Shown here in pieces: positions 45,699 through 55,171 of a stretch of 64,000 bases of DNA. Location of the stretch: contig DATCTV010000004.1 in the NCBI GenBank assembly GCA_036567785.1, positions 1 to 64,000 of the forward strand. Direction: 5' to 3'. Positions within the stretch are counted from its first letter, which is position 1. Every line of letters starts with the position of its first letter. The stretch comes from Desulfomonilia bacterium (lineage in GTDB: Bacteria; Desulfobacterota; Desulfomonilia; UBA1062). The notes beneath the pieces are model-generated. The model was not told the origin of the DNA. It saw only the letters and a list, made by a program, of their open reading frames with translations, and did not search any database. A program made the position numbers and the translations under genes.

Positions 45699-47585
45699 CT
45701 ATACACCGAACCTGAGTGCTGAAAAAACAAGTCCGATATCAGAGAAATCAGGAATTATTACATCTGCACCCGCGCGGATTAACCGTGATCTCTTCTTATG
45801 GTTGAATCCAAAACGCCTGACCTCATCGCTCGCAACTCCTACAGCCATAAAGTCCCTCTTTCTTGCTTCCCTGATCTCCACCGGCCCGTCTCCAAACACT
45901 ACAATACCTTTGGAACCTTCACTTTGGATATTATTAAGGATAATCTTAAATACTTTTTTCTTGGGATCTTCTTCATCCGAATCTTCTGCCCCGAAAATTC
46001 CACCTTTGAACAGGTCTGCATATCCGAGCAGATTTGCCTCGTTGCTGACATCAGTTTCGTCCGTTCCGGATGCCAGATATAATATCACCCCTCTTCTATT
46101 CAACTCCTTAAGAAAACTTACTGCACCTTTGATAATAAAATCATCAGGACTGAATATTCCTTTCGAAACGCCATCAAGCCTGCCTGATATACGGGATTTC
46201 AGTCTTTGAAGATAAAGCCTTTTATATCCGGATTCCGTCAGCTTGTCTTTCTTCTCAACTATTCCAAACTGATCTATCAGCTTTAAAAGACCCCGCATCT
46301 GCTCGATCGTTCTCATGCCTGTTGTCAAATCAATCAGCTTATCGACCTCAAGACATATTGAATTATACAAACCGACCGGAAGCCTTTCGAGCTGACTGCC
46401 GGAAATGGATTCTATCATGGTTTCCCGCATGCATGTCTCCCAGCCTTCCCTGAGTGTGGATATGGTACCGTCATGATCGAATACGGCATGCAACGGGAAA
46501 CCGCTTGTTTTTCCCGAAATAATCTCTATATCCGAATTTTTGAACCTTTTAGCTCTTCTTGGATCATCAGCCAGCACCAGATTATAAATATAGTCGGGAT
46601 CGCTGCCGATTTTGCGCACCTGATCAGGAAATGGAGAACCGGCTGTAAAACGCTGAGTTATGGTTACGGCTGCACAGAAATTACCGAATCGTGCGGCGTC
46701 ATGATGTTTCATACCAGACCCCAGGCATGCTGCAATTCCGGCAACAATGGCATCGCCTGCACCGACGGTGTCAACCGCACCTGACGTGTTTATTCCCCTT
46801 ATCAGTTCAAGATGCTCTTCGTTTTTAACAGCGATGCCGTTTTCCCCCATTGTTATGAATACGGTCTGTTTCCATCTGTCATGCAGTTCATCCGATACTT
46901 TTCTTATCGAATCATCATCCACAGGTTCCTTCAGATTAAAACCAAGCACATTTGCAGCCTCACTCAGGTTGATCTTGCGCATTGCACCATCGAACTCGTC
47001 ACTGTATGCCCTGCTGTCTACAATGAATACGGTTTTCGGATATTTTTTTATGATGCGAATAATTCGCTTTCTGAACCATCTGGTGCTGATGCCTGAAATC
47101 AGCTGCTGGTTTACTATCACGGCGTTCATATTCTTCAGTGCCGACTCAAACCTTGAAAGAACATCTTCTGAAATGTCCTTGTCCGGGGTATTGAAATTGC
47201 CGATATCAATCCTGGGCTCTTCACGGAAATCACTGTAGGGTTTTGTATAGGTATTGGTTGACCAGCCCGTCTTCTGAACAAGCAGGCCTGTCCGGTCAAT
47301 CCCCAGAGAATCTAACTGTCTGCACATTTCCCGGCCATAGACATCATCTCCGATTATACCGAAAGCAAATACATTCCCAACCCCCAGCACGGAAAGATTC
47401 TTGGCGACATTGGCAGCGCCACCCAGTTCAAACCGAATCTCTTTCACCGATCTAGTCCTGAGACCGGTCTCAACGGAAATTTCCCCTTTATCACCGTGAA
47501 GAACAAGGTATGCATCGATGCAGAAATCCCCGATTACAGCAACTGATATTCCCTTGAATCCATTCAGAACAGCTTCAATATTCAT
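45699..47585 (-). CDS. PfkB-family sugar kinase fused to a HAD-superfamily phosphatase
   Basis: The 628-residue protein has two enzymes. The N-terminal part (about 1-330) resembles the HldE/RfaE kinase: V-A-V-I-G-D-F-C-I-D-A-Y, FELGGAANVAKNLSVLG near residue 52 and the PfkB catalytic motif D-T-V-G-A-G-D-A near 265. The C-terminal part (about 360-628) is a HAD phosphatase: motif I V-F-D-H-D-G-T, motif II Y-L-A-S-G-T-D-E and motif IV V-F-G-D-G-P with a cap insertion of roughly 100 residues. HldE normally carries an adenylyltransferase instead, so this kinase-phosphatase pairing is unusual. ATG 47585 has GGTGG five bases upstream; ATG 47603 has none. The substrate is probably a sugar phosphate. 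Confidence 0.8.
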   Translation of the reverse strand: MNIEAVLNGFKGISVAVIGDFCIDAYLVLHGDKGEISVETGLRTRSVKEIRFELGGAANVAKNLSVLGVGNVFAFGIIGDDVYGREMCRQLDSLGIDRTGLLVQKTGWSTNTYTKPYSDFREEPRIDIGNFNTPDKDISEDVLSRFESALKNMNAVIVNQQLISGISTRWFRKRIIRIIKKYPKTVFIVDSRAYSDEFDGAMRKINLSEAANVLGFNLKEPVDDDSIRKVSDELHDRWKQTVFITMGENGIAVKNEEHLELIRGINTSGAVDTVGAGDAIVAGIAACLGSGMKHHDAARFGNFCAAVTITQRFTAGSPFPDQVRKIGSDPDYIYNLVLADDPRRAKRFKNSDIEIISGKTSGFPLHAVFDHDGTISTLREGWETCMRETMIESISGSQLERLPVGLYNSICLEVDKLIDLTTGMRTIEQMRGLLKLIDQFGIVEKKDKLTESGYKRLYLQRLKSRISGRLDGVSKGIFSPDDFIIKGAVSFLKELNRRGVILYLASGTDETDVSNEANLLGYADLFKGGIFGAEDSDEEDPKKKVFKIILNNIQSEGSKGIVVFGDGPVEIREARKRDFMAVGVASDEVRRFGFNHKKRSRLIRAGADVIIPDFSDIGLVFSALRFGV

Positions 47586-47743
47586 ATTCGCCACCGGCAG
47601 CATAATTAATGCATCCGATTATATTTATCATTATTCAGCCTGTCATTTAAATATCTTAAAAATTATTTACATTACAGGCAATATCCATATTAACATAAGT
47701 TTGTAAGACATAGAAAATGGTGTATTCTGCCCTTAAAGATACC

Positions 47744-47772
47744 TTGACACGATTAAATTTTTCGTGTTCTAT
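47744..47772 (+). promoter_or_regulatory. Candidate promoter with overlapping operator for the flx-hdr operon
   Basis: TTGACA (47744-47749), 17 bases, then TTCTAT (47767-47772), a weak -10. An inverted repeat ACACGA (47747-47752) / TCGTGT (47762-47767) with a nine-base spacer lies between the boxes, where a repressor could block polymerase. It does not match the Rex consensus I know. The start is about 60 bp ahead of hdrA. Confidence 0.35.
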
Positions 47773-47841
47773 TTTTTCTGATATAAAAATGAATCTTCAT
47801 TCAATTCGCAATAAAGACTACTGACTAAGAGGGTGAAACAG

Positions 47842-50800
47842 GTGACCAATAAGAGTGAAAAAATAGGCGCGGTAATGGTAGTCGGATCCGGTATTGCAGG
47901 CATTCAGGCATCCCTCGATCTGGCTAATTCAGGCATGAAAGTGTATCTCGTAGACAACGGGATCTCTATCGGCGGCGTCATGGCTCAGCTTGACAAAACC
48001 TTCCCGACAAATGACTGTTCGGCGTGCATCCTCTCTCCCAAACTGGTTGAAGTCGGCCGTCATCCGAATGTTGAGATACTTACAAGAAGAACCGTTGAAT
48101 CTGTAGAAGGCAAACCCGGGAACTTCAAGGTCAAACTCACAAAAGCCCCTCGTTATGTCGACTTGTCAAAATGTACTGGCTGCGGTGACTGCGCAAATGT
48201 CTGTCCCGTCTCTGTCCCATCGGATTTCAACGAAAACCTGAACGAAAGAAAGGCAATATACCGTCACTTTCCACAGGCTATCCCAAGCGGATTTGCAATC
48301 GACAAGAGGGGCACATCTCCCTGCAAAGCCACCTGCCCTACACATATAAGCGTACAGGGATATATCGCCCTCATTGCAAAGGGTAAATACAAGGAAGCGC
48401 TCAAGCTCATCAAGCAGGAGCACCCCTTCCCGGCAGTATGCGGCCGGGTTTGCAACCACCCGTGCGAAGAGGCCTGCAAGAGGGGGGATGTCGATGAACC
48501 TCTAGATATAATGCATCTGAAACGCTTCGTGGCTGATATGGACCTTTTTGATGAAACAAAATTCATGCCTGAATGCAAGGAAAAGAACGGTAAAAGAATC
48601 GCCGTTATCGGAGCAGGCCCTTCAGGCCTCACCGCAGCATACTATCTTGCTATTGAAGGCTATGAAGTTGTTGTTTTCGAAGCGGCTCCTATTGCAGGCG
48701 GCTGGATGACATTGGGTATTCCGGAATACAGGCTGCCGCGCGATATAATAAACGCCGAAATACAGATAATTAAAGACCTCGGAGTTGATATCAGGTGCAA
48801 CACCGCTGTCGGCAAGGATGTACAGTTTGATGACCTTATGAAAGAATACGATGCTGTCTTCGTAGGATGCGGAACGATGCTTTCCAGCAAACTCGACATC
48901 CCCGGCGAAGACATGCAGGGAGTCATTCACGGGGTTGACTACCTGAGACGCATAAACCTCGGCGAAAAGGTATTTCTCGGTGACAAGGTCGCCGTTGTCG
49001 GCGGTGGAAACGTTGCAATGGACGCGGTGCGAGTAGCCAAGAGAACCGGCTCTAAAGACGTGTTCATCCTTTACAGAAGAACTAGGGCTGAAATGCCGGC
49101 TGCACCGGAGGAAATCGAAGAGGCGCTTGAAGAGGGAATCCGCATGGAATTCCTGGTGGCACCTGTTCGTGTAGTCGGCGAAAACGGTAAAGTCACAGGC
49201 ATCGAATGCCAGAGAATGGAACTCGGTGAACCTGACAAGAGCGGACGAAGGCGCCCGATTCCGATAAAAGGTTCGGAATTCATAGTTGAATGCGATGCCA
49301 TTGTACCGGCCATCGGCCAGGCTGCAGACCTTGGCTTCATATCAAAAGAATCAGGCGTATCAATCAACAAATGGAACAATATCGATGCCGACGAAGTAAC
49401 ATTCCAGACAAATATTGATAAGGTATTTTCCGGCGGTGACGTGGTAACAGGCCCGCAGACAGTTGTAAAGGCAGTCAATGCAGGCAAGGAAGCGGCAATC
49501 TCCATCGATCGCTTTCTAAAAGGCGAAGACCTTAAGGCCGGTCGAAGGACAGACTGGAAAGAGGGTCTTGCCGACCCCGGCGATACGTCAAAAGTCGCGA
49601 AGAAAAAACGCGTGAAGATGGAACATCTTGACCCGAAAACCAGGGCTTCAAACTGGGAAGAAGTCATCAAGGGCATGAGCGAGGAAGCGGCGAAATACGA
49701 GGCCGAAAGATGCCTTAGCTGCGGAATCTGCTGCGAATGTTATCAGTGCGTGAATGCATGTATTGCCAAAGCGATAGTTCATAATGAGAAAGCCGCAGAA
49801 GAGTTTGTGGAAGTAGGAGCCGTGATAGCGGCGCCCGGTTTCGAGACATTCGACGCGACACTAAAACCGGAGTACGGCTACGGAATTTATCCGAATGTCG
49901 TTACAAGCATTCAATTTGAAAGAATCCTTTCGGCGTCAGGGCCGTATTTCGGCCATGTCCAGAGGCTTTCCGACGGCAAGGAGCCGCGCAAGATTGCATT
50001 CATCCAGTGCGTGGGTTCACGAGATACCGCCTGCGGCAACTCCTGGTGCTCTTCAGTATGCTGCATGTATGCAACAAAAGAGGCTATCATAGGGAAAGAG
50101 CATGCCAAGAACCTCGAACCGACAATATTCTTCATGGATATCCGTGCTCACGGTAAAGACTTCGACCGCTTTGTCAACCGCGCCAAGGATGAGTACGGAA
50201 TCCGCTATATACGTTCGATGCCGTCTACGATAAAGGAACTTCAACAGTCAAAGAACCTGCTTATGAAATATGTCCTTGAAGACGGAACAATTGTCGAAGA
50301 AGAATTCGACATGGTCGTTCTCTCCGTAGGACTTACTCCACCAAAAGAAGCCGAAAAACTCGCCAAAGCGCTTGGAGTCGAGCTTGAAGAGCATGGGTTC
50401 TGCAGAACACAACTTGAAAATCCGGTGCTTACAAGCAGGGATGGCGTATTCGTATGCGGAGCATTCGGCGGTCCCAAGGACATCCCTGAAACGGTCATGG
50501 AGGCAAGCGGTGCGGCGGCCTGCGCATCAGGGCTTCTTGCGGAAAGGCGCGGAACGCTTATCACCGAGCAGGAACTTCCTCTTGAAAAGGACATCAAGGG
50601 CATAGGTCCGCGGACAGGCGTATTCGTATGCCATTGCGGAATCAATATCGGTGGAGTCGTAAATGTTCCGGAGGTTGTTGAATATGCCAAGACACTGCCG
50701 AATGTCGTATTCGCTACAGACAACCTGTTCACATGCTCTCAGGATACAGCGGTCAGAATGGGAGAGATCATCAAGGAACAGAATCTCACCAGGGTTGTCG

Positions 50801-52278
50801 TCGGATCGTGTTCTCCGAGAACGCATGAAGGGCTCTTCCAGGAAAACTGTGAGAAGGCAGGGCTCAACCGTTACCTGTTTGAAATGGCCAATATAAGAGA
50901 CCAGGATTCATGGGTGCATATGCACGAGCCCGCTGCCGCGACAGAAAAGGCGAAAGACCTGATCCGAATGTCGATAGCAAAAGCCGAATATTTGAAACCG
51001 CTCAAACCCGGCCAGCTGAACGTAAATCATGCAGCGCTGATAATAGGCGGCGGCCTCGCTGGTATCACAGCAGCCCTTTCCCTGGCGGATCAGGGATTCT
51101 CATCATACATAGTAGAGAAGGAATCAGAGCTTGGCGGAAACTATGCGAAACTGCATTATACCCTCGAAGGCCTCGACACCAAGAAACACCTCGCCGGCCT
51201 GATTGAAAAAGTCAAGGCGAGCGACAAGATAACGGTATTCACTTCAGCCGAGATCAAAAAGATCGAAGGCTTCATAGGGAACTACAAGACCACAGTGAGT
51301 GCAAAGGGAGAAGAGACCAAATTCGAACATGGGGTAGTAATAGTCGCTACAGGCGCTTATGAACTCGAAACCGACGAGTATCTGAACAAGAAGAGCGACA
51401 AGGTCGTGACACAGCGCAAACTCGAGGACATGATTGTCGAGAATGATCCGAAGATAAATAACGCCAAGAGCATCACAATGATTCAGTGTGTAGGTTCAAG
51501 GACGAAGGAAAGGCCGTACTGCAGCCGCTACTGTTGCAGCGAAGCCATGAAGAACGCGCTCAAGATCAAGGAGCTTGACCCTTCGAAAGACGTGACCATA
51601 TTGTATCGCGACGTCCGAACTTTCGGTCTCAAGGAAGACTTCTACAAAAAGGCCAGAGAGCTTGACGTCAAGTTCATACGCTATGACGAAGACCGCAAAC
51701 CTGAAGTGACTGACAACGGCGGCAACCTATCAATCAAGGTTTTCGACCCGATACTTAACCAGACAGTCACGCTTAAGACCGACATCCTTGCACTGAGCGT
51801 CGGCACCGCGCCGAACCCTGAGAACGAGGAAATCGGTAAAATGCTGAAGGTCCCGACCAATCAGGACGGTTTCTTCCTCGAAGCCCACGTCAAACTGCGG
51901 CCTGTCGACTTTGCAACCGACGGAGTATTCATGTGTGGCATGGCGCATGCGCCGAAGCTGAGTGAAGACACGGTTGTCCAGGCCAATGCCGCAGTAAGCA
52001 GGGCATGCACAATCCTGACAAAAGACCTGATTGAAGCCGAAGGCAAGACGGCGTTCGTCAACAAAGAGCGCTGCGCTGCATGCGGCCTCTGCGAGGCCAA
52101 CTGCCCGTTCGGAGCGGTTGCCGTAAATATCGCCGAAGGCTGCGCAGAAGTGAACACGGTTCTTTGCAAAGGATGCGGAGTATGCACTGCATCATGCCGC
52201 ATGAATGCGATAGACTTGAACGGTTTCTCTAACGAGCAGGTCATAACACAGATTCAGGCTTTTTCTTTACAGGATTAA
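47842..52278 (+). CDS. hdrA: Giant HdrA: two HdrA units with an inserted GltD/NfnB-like module
   Basis: About 1478 residues of iron-sulfur flavoprotein. Unit 1 starts VVGSGIAGIQASLDLANSG (FAD), with D-C-S-A-C-I-L-S-P-K and a 4Fe-4S set C-T-G-C-G-D-C. From about 155 to 590 a GltD/NfnB-like module is inserted: C-P-T-H-I, CGRVCNHPCEEACKRG, VIGAGPSGLTAAYYLA (FAD) and VVGGGNVAMDAVRVAKRTG (NAD(P)H). Unit 1 then resumes with CLSCGICCECYQC near 617. Unit 2 begins V-F-V-C-H-C-G-I-N-I near 926, has IIGGGLAGITAALSLA near 1063, and ends in ferredoxin motifs CAACGLCEANCP and CKGCGVCTASC. GTG 47842 has GAGGG eight bases upstream. HdrA is the bifurcating flavin subunit; this first gene leads the flx-hdr operon. 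Confidence 0.85.
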   Translation: MTNKSEKIGAVMVVGSGIAGIQASLDLANSGMKVYLVDNGISIGGVMAQLDKTFPTNDCSACILSPKLVEVGRHPNVEILTRRTVESVEGKPGNFKVKLTKAPRYVDLSKCTGCGDCANVCPVSVPSDFNENLNERKAIYRHFPQAIPSGFAIDKRGTSPCKATCPTHISVQGYIALIAKGKYKEALKLIKQEHPFPAVCGRVCNHPCEEACKRGDVDEPLDIMHLKRFVADMDLFDETKFMPECKEKNGKRIAVIGAGPSGLTAAYYLAIEGYEVVVFEAAPIAGGWMTLGIPEYRLPRDIINAEIQIIKDLGVDIRCNTAVGKDVQFDDLMKEYDAVFVGCGTMLSSKLDIPGEDMQGVIHGVDYLRRINLGEKVFLGDKVAVVGGGNVAMDAVRVAKRTGSKDVFILYRRTRAEMPAAPEEIEEALEEGIRMEFLVAPVRVVGENGKVTGIECQRMELGEPDKSGRRRPIPIKGSEFIVECDAIVPAIGQAADLGFISKESGVSINKWNNIDADEVTFQTNIDKVFSGGDVVTGPQTVVKAVNAGKEAAISIDRFLKGEDLKAGRRTDWKEGLADPGDTSKVAKKKRVKMEHLDPKTRASNWEEVIKGMSEEAAKYEAERCLSCGICCECYQCVNACIAKAIVHNEKAAEEFVEVGAVIAAPGFETFDATLKPEYGYGIYPNVVTSIQFERILSASGPYFGHVQRLSDGKEPRKIAFIQCVGSRDTACGNSWCSSVCCMYATKEAIIGKEHAKNLEPTIFFMDIRAHGKDFDRFVNRAKDEYGIRYIRSMPSTIKELQQSKNLLMKYVLEDGTIVEEEFDMVVLSVGLTPPKEAEKLAKALGVELEEHGFCRTQLENPVLTSRDGVFVCGAFGGPKDIPETVMEASGAAACASGLLAERRGTLITEQELPLEKDIKGIGPRTGVFVCHCGINIGGVVNVPEVVEYAKTLPNVVFATDNLFTCSQDTAVRMGEIIKEQNLTRVVVGSCSPRTHEGLFQENCEKAGLNRYLFEMANIRDQDSWVHMHEPAAATEKAKDLIRMSIAKAEYLKPLKPGQLNVNHAALIIGGGLAGITAALSLADQGFSSYIVEKESELGGNYAKLHYTLEGLDTKKHLAGLIEKVKASDKITVFTSAEIKKIEGFIGNYKTTVSAKGEETKFEHGVVIVATGAYELETDEYLNKKSDKVVTQRKLEDMIVENDPKINNAKSITMIQCVGSRTKERPYCSRYCCSEAMKNALKIKELDPSKDVTILYRDVRTFGLKEDFYKKARELDVKFIRYDEDRKPEVTDNGGNLSIKVFDPILNQTVTLKTDILALSVGTAPNPENEEIGKMLKVPTNQDGFFLEAHVKLRPVDFATDGVFMCGMAHAPKLSEDTVVQANAAVSRACTILTKDLIEAEGKTAFVNKERCAACGLCEANCPFGAVAVNIAEGCAEVNTVLCKGCGVCTASCRMNAIDLNGFSNEQVITQIQAFSLQD

Positions 52279-52303
52279 GACAAGGATAGATTGGAGAACT
52301 CTT

Positions 52304-52735
52304 ATGGCTGAAGATAAACAAGGCTGGGAACCGAAAATAGTTGCCATAGTTTGCAACTGGTGTACCTATGCGGGAGCAGACCTCGCTGGTATCAGCAGGA
52401 TTCAGTATCCGCCGAATGTAAGAATAATAAGGGTGCCCTGCACCGGCAGGATCAACCCGTTCTACATTATGCGAGCCCTGCAGGAAGGGGCCGATGGTGT
52501 TCTGGTCTCCGGATGTCATCCGGGTGAATGCCACTACATCACAGGCAACTATCATGCACGCCGCAAGTTCGCGATGCTGAAGAGATTCCTGGGTTATATC
52601 GGAATAGAGCCTGACAGAACAATTTTCACATGGGTGTCGGCCTCGGAGGGGGAGCGTTTCGCCAACGTTATCAAGGGCGTTACAGCCAAGGTCAAGGAAC
52701 TTGGACCTGCCTCCAAACTCGTTAAAAGCTACTGA
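52304..52735 (+). CDS. flxD: MvhD/FlxD-type hydrogenase iron-sulfur subunit
   Basis: The 143-residue 2Fe-2S protein links the electron-input module to HdrA. It matches MvhD: A-I-V-C-N-W-C-T-Y-A-G near residue 17, RIIRVPCTGRINPFYIMRA near 43 and V-S-G-C-H-P-G-E-C-H-Y near 66. The second cysteine motif is selenocysteine in some relatives but Cys here. It lies 25 bp behind hdrA, with TGGAGA upstream of the ATG. In Flx-type complexes FlxD replaces the hydrogenase-linked MvhD, so electrons would come from NADH via FlxA. Confidence 0.85.
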   Translation: MAEDKQGWEPKIVAIVCNWCTYAGADLAGISRIQYPPNVRIIRVPCTGRINPFYIMRALQEGADGVLVSGCHPGECHYITGNYHARRKFAMLKRFLGYIGIEPDRTIFTWVSASEGERFANVIKGVTAKVKELGPASKLVKSY

Positions 52736-52749
52736 TTGGGAGCCTTGAT

Positions 52750-53763
52750 ATGGATGAAAAAATAAATGCAAAAATAAGAGAAGAGGCCGGAAAGCTCCTG
52801 GCAGACGGCAAGGTTGATATTGTCATCGGTTACGAGAAAGGGACACTGCCGTTGACCTCGACGCCCGTATTCATAACAAAACCTGAAGAAGCGGAAAGGC
52901 TTGTATGGGATGAGGGCTGCTATCAGAATCTGGCGAAGTTCGTAACCGATATTCTCTCAGCGCATAAGGAAGCCCAGCGTAAGATAAGAAATCCTGAAGA
53001 CAGGAAAAAGAAGACTGTCGGAATAATAGCAAAAGGCTGCACAAGCCGTTCCATAATACTTCATCTTCAGGAAAGGCAGTACGACAGGGACGAGATAGTC
53101 ATCATCGGCGTTCCATGCACAGGGTACATTGACAGGAAGAAGCTTGCAATTCTCGTCGACAATGAAGAGATCGTCGAGGGGTCGGTTTCTTCCGGCCAGG
53201 TGTCAGTTAAGACAACCTCGGGAGAAAAAAAGATCGCACTGACTGATGTCCTTGCCGATAACTGCATCACCTGCCGTTTCAACAATCCGGTCATATCGGA
53301 CGTCATGGCAGGAGATCCTGCGCCTGCAATGCAGCCTGATAAGGAATATGAAAAGATCGAAGCCATCGAAAAATTGAGCACTGACGAAAGATTCGCATAT
53401 TTTGTCAAGGAGATGTCAAAATGCATACGCTGTTATGCATGCCGTCAGGCCTGCCCGAGCTGCTACTGCAAGATTTGTTTTGTCGAGCAGACCCAGCCCC
53501 AGTTTACTGGGCTTTCGGCAGACGCTTCCGATACGCAACTCTTCCAGATGCTCAGAATATTCCACATGGTAGGACGCTGTGTAGACTGCGGAAGCTGCGT
53601 CAATGCCTGCCCTATGGGGGTTGACTTAAGGGCGTATCTTAAGAAGCTTGACAAGGATGTCCTGGAACTTTTCGAAACCAGGGCCGGAGCCAGGATCGAG
53701 GATGTGCCGCCTTTGAGCACATACCGCGAAAATGACAAAGAAGATTTTATCTATCACCCATAA
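52750..53763 (+). CDS. 4Fe-4S dicluster subunit of the Flx module (FlxB/FlxC type)
   Basis: The 337-residue protein resembles F420-hydrogenase/dehydrogenase beta-like iron-sulfur proteins found in Flx-Hdr clusters. It contains A-K-G-C-T-S-R-S near residue 98, VPCTGYIDRKKL near 121, NCITCRFNNP near 177, and two ferredoxin motifs: CIRCYACRQACPSCYCKIC near 225 and CVDCGSCVNACPMG near 277. No flavin motif is seen. It sits 14 bp after flxD and 15 bp before hdrC, and should pass electrons between FlxA and HdrA. Which of FlxB or FlxC it corresponds to is not resolved. Confidence 0.75.
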   Translation: MDEKINAKIREEAGKLLADGKVDIVIGYEKGTLPLTSTPVFITKPEEAERLVWDEGCYQNLAKFVTDILSAHKEAQRKIRNPEDRKKKTVGIIAKGCTSRSIILHLQERQYDRDEIVIIGVPCTGYIDRKKLAILVDNEEIVEGSVSSGQVSVKTTSGEKKIALTDVLADNCITCRFNNPVISDVMAGDPAPAMQPDKEYEKIEAIEKLSTDERFAYFVKEMSKCIRCYACRQACPSCYCKICFVEQTQPQFTGLSADASDTQLFQMLRIFHMVGRCVDCGSCVNACPMGVDLRAYLKKLDKDVLELFETRAGARIEDVPPLSTYRENDKEDFIYHP

Positions 53764-53778
53764 AAGGTGGATTAAAAT

Positions 53779-54300
53779 ATGAACAGCTTTCTAGCCGAAG
53801 TTAATGAGAAGATAAACGGTGTGCCTCTGCAGCGCTGTTATCACTGCCGCAAGTGCACGGCTGGCTGCCCGATGGCAAACATCATGGAGTATAATCCCAA
53901 CAGGATTATCAAGATGATTCAGAACGGCATGAAGGATGAAGTCCTGAATTCTTCTACCATATGGATGTGTGCATCATGCGAAACCTGCATAACACGATGT
54001 CCCAATGAGGTCGACATCGCACGAATGATGGATGCACTCAGAGAAATGGCTCTCGAACAGGGTTATGCGGCAAGGGAAAAGAACATCCTGAAGCTGCACA
54101 AGGCATTCCTGCATAACATCTGGGTAAACGGCCGCATAAATGAAGGCATGATGATGGCTGAGTACAAACTCTGGTCGGGTGACCTCTTCTCGGATGTTAT
54201 TATGGGCATGGGCATGTTCATGAAAGGTAAGATTCATCCCATATCACCACGGACGAAAGATATGGCCGCGGTGAGAAAAATATTCAGGGAAACAAAATAA
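53779..54300 (+). CDS. hdrC: Heterodisulfide reductase subunit HdrC
   Basis: A 173-residue soluble HdrC with two 4Fe-4S sites: CYHCRKCTAGCP near residue 20 and CASCETCITRCP near 57. These carry electrons from HdrA to HdrB. The size and the N-R-I-I-K-M-I-Q-N-G segment are typical. AGGTGGA precedes ATG. It is followed after 12 bp by hdrB. Confidence 0.9.
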   Translation: MNSFLAEVNEKINGVPLQRCYHCRKCTAGCPMANIMEYNPNRIIKMIQNGMKDEVLNSSTIWMCASCETCITRCPNEVDIARMMDALREMALEQGYAAREKNILKLHKAFLHNIWVNGRINEGMMMAEYKLWSGDLFSDVIMGMGMFMKGKIHPISPRTKDMAAVRKIFRETK

Positions 54301-54312
54301 AGGAGGCGCATC

Positions 54313-55161
54313 TTGAAACTTTCTTATTATCCAGGATGTTCACTGCACGGTACGGCCAGGGAATATGGAGAATCCGTTACGGCCGTGAGCGCCGCCCTTG
54401 GCATTGAACTCAATGAAATCAAGGACTGGTCATGCTGCGGTGCAACCGCCGCACACAGCACGAACTTCAAGCTTTCGGTTGCGCTGCCTGCACGCGACCT
54501 TGTTGCAGCAGAGAAGAACGGCATGGATGTGATGGTCCCGTGTGCCGCCTGTTTCAACCGCCTTAAAAGCACCCAGCACCACCTTAAAGAAGACAGCAAA
54601 CTGAAAGGCGAGATTGAAAAGATTGTCGGCGGAAAATATGAAGGAAATATTGCGATCCGTAACCCTATAGACATAATCATAAATGACATCGGCCTGGAAG
54701 AGCTTGCAAAAAAGGTTGTCAAACCGCTTAAGGGCATAAGGCCTGTTTCTTATTACGGCTGCCTGCTTCTAAGGCCGAAAGAAATCTGCAACTTTGACAA
54801 CCATGAGAATCCCGTCCTTCTTGACAAGATTATGGAAACGGTTGGCGCCGATGTCAAGCAATGGTCGTACAAGACCGACTGTTGTGGTGGAAGCCTTACT
54901 ATCAGCATGACGAAGGTCGTCAACAACATGGTTGACAAACTAATGACCATGGCCAGGGAAGCAGGCGCCAATTGTGTAGTCGTTGCATGCCCGATATGCA
55001 TGGCAAACCTCGACATGAGGGCAAGCGCAAACCTCAAGCTGCCTGTTTTCTATTTCACGGAACTTCTTGCCCTGGCAATGGGGATTGCAGGACCTGAAAC
55101 CTGGGCAAAAATGCATACCGTTGACGGAACGCCGCTCCTAAAGGGACTCGGACTTATTTAA
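54313..55161 (+). CDS. hdrB: Heterodisulfide reductase subunit HdrB
   Basis: The 282-residue catalytic HdrB carries two CCG domains that bind the noncubane 4Fe-4S clusters used to cleave disulfides. The first is Y-Y-P-G-C-S then W-S-C-C-G-A and V-P-C-A-A-C; the second is S-Y-Y-G-C then D-C-C-G-G and V-A-C-P-I-C. The start is TTG at 54313, supported by AGGAGG seven bases upstream and by lack of an in-frame ATG nearby. In non-methanogens the disulfide is not CoM-S-S-CoB; DsrC or a related thiol is a possible partner, but no dsrC is in the window. Confidence 0.9.
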   Translation: MKLSYYPGCSLHGTAREYGESVTAVSAALGIELNEIKDWSCCGATAAHSTNFKLSVALPARDLVAAEKNGMDVMVPCAACFNRLKSTQHHLKEDSKLKGEIEKIVGGKYEGNIAIRNPIDIIINDIGLEELAKKVVKPLKGIRPVSYYGCLLLRPKEICNFDNHENPVLLDKIMETVGADVKQWSYKTDCCGGSLTISMTKVVNNMVDKLMTMAREAGANCVVVACPICMANLDMRASANLKLPVFYFTELLALAMGIAGPETWAKMHTVDGTPLLKGLGLI

Positions 55162-55171
55162 GGAAAGAGAG

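Noticed and set aside
48166-51000. Long ORFs on the opposite strand of hdrA (for example 49071-49676 and 50241-50732)
   Set aside because: They have no ribosome sites, show low-complexity translations and lie antisense to strongly conserved hdrA sequence.
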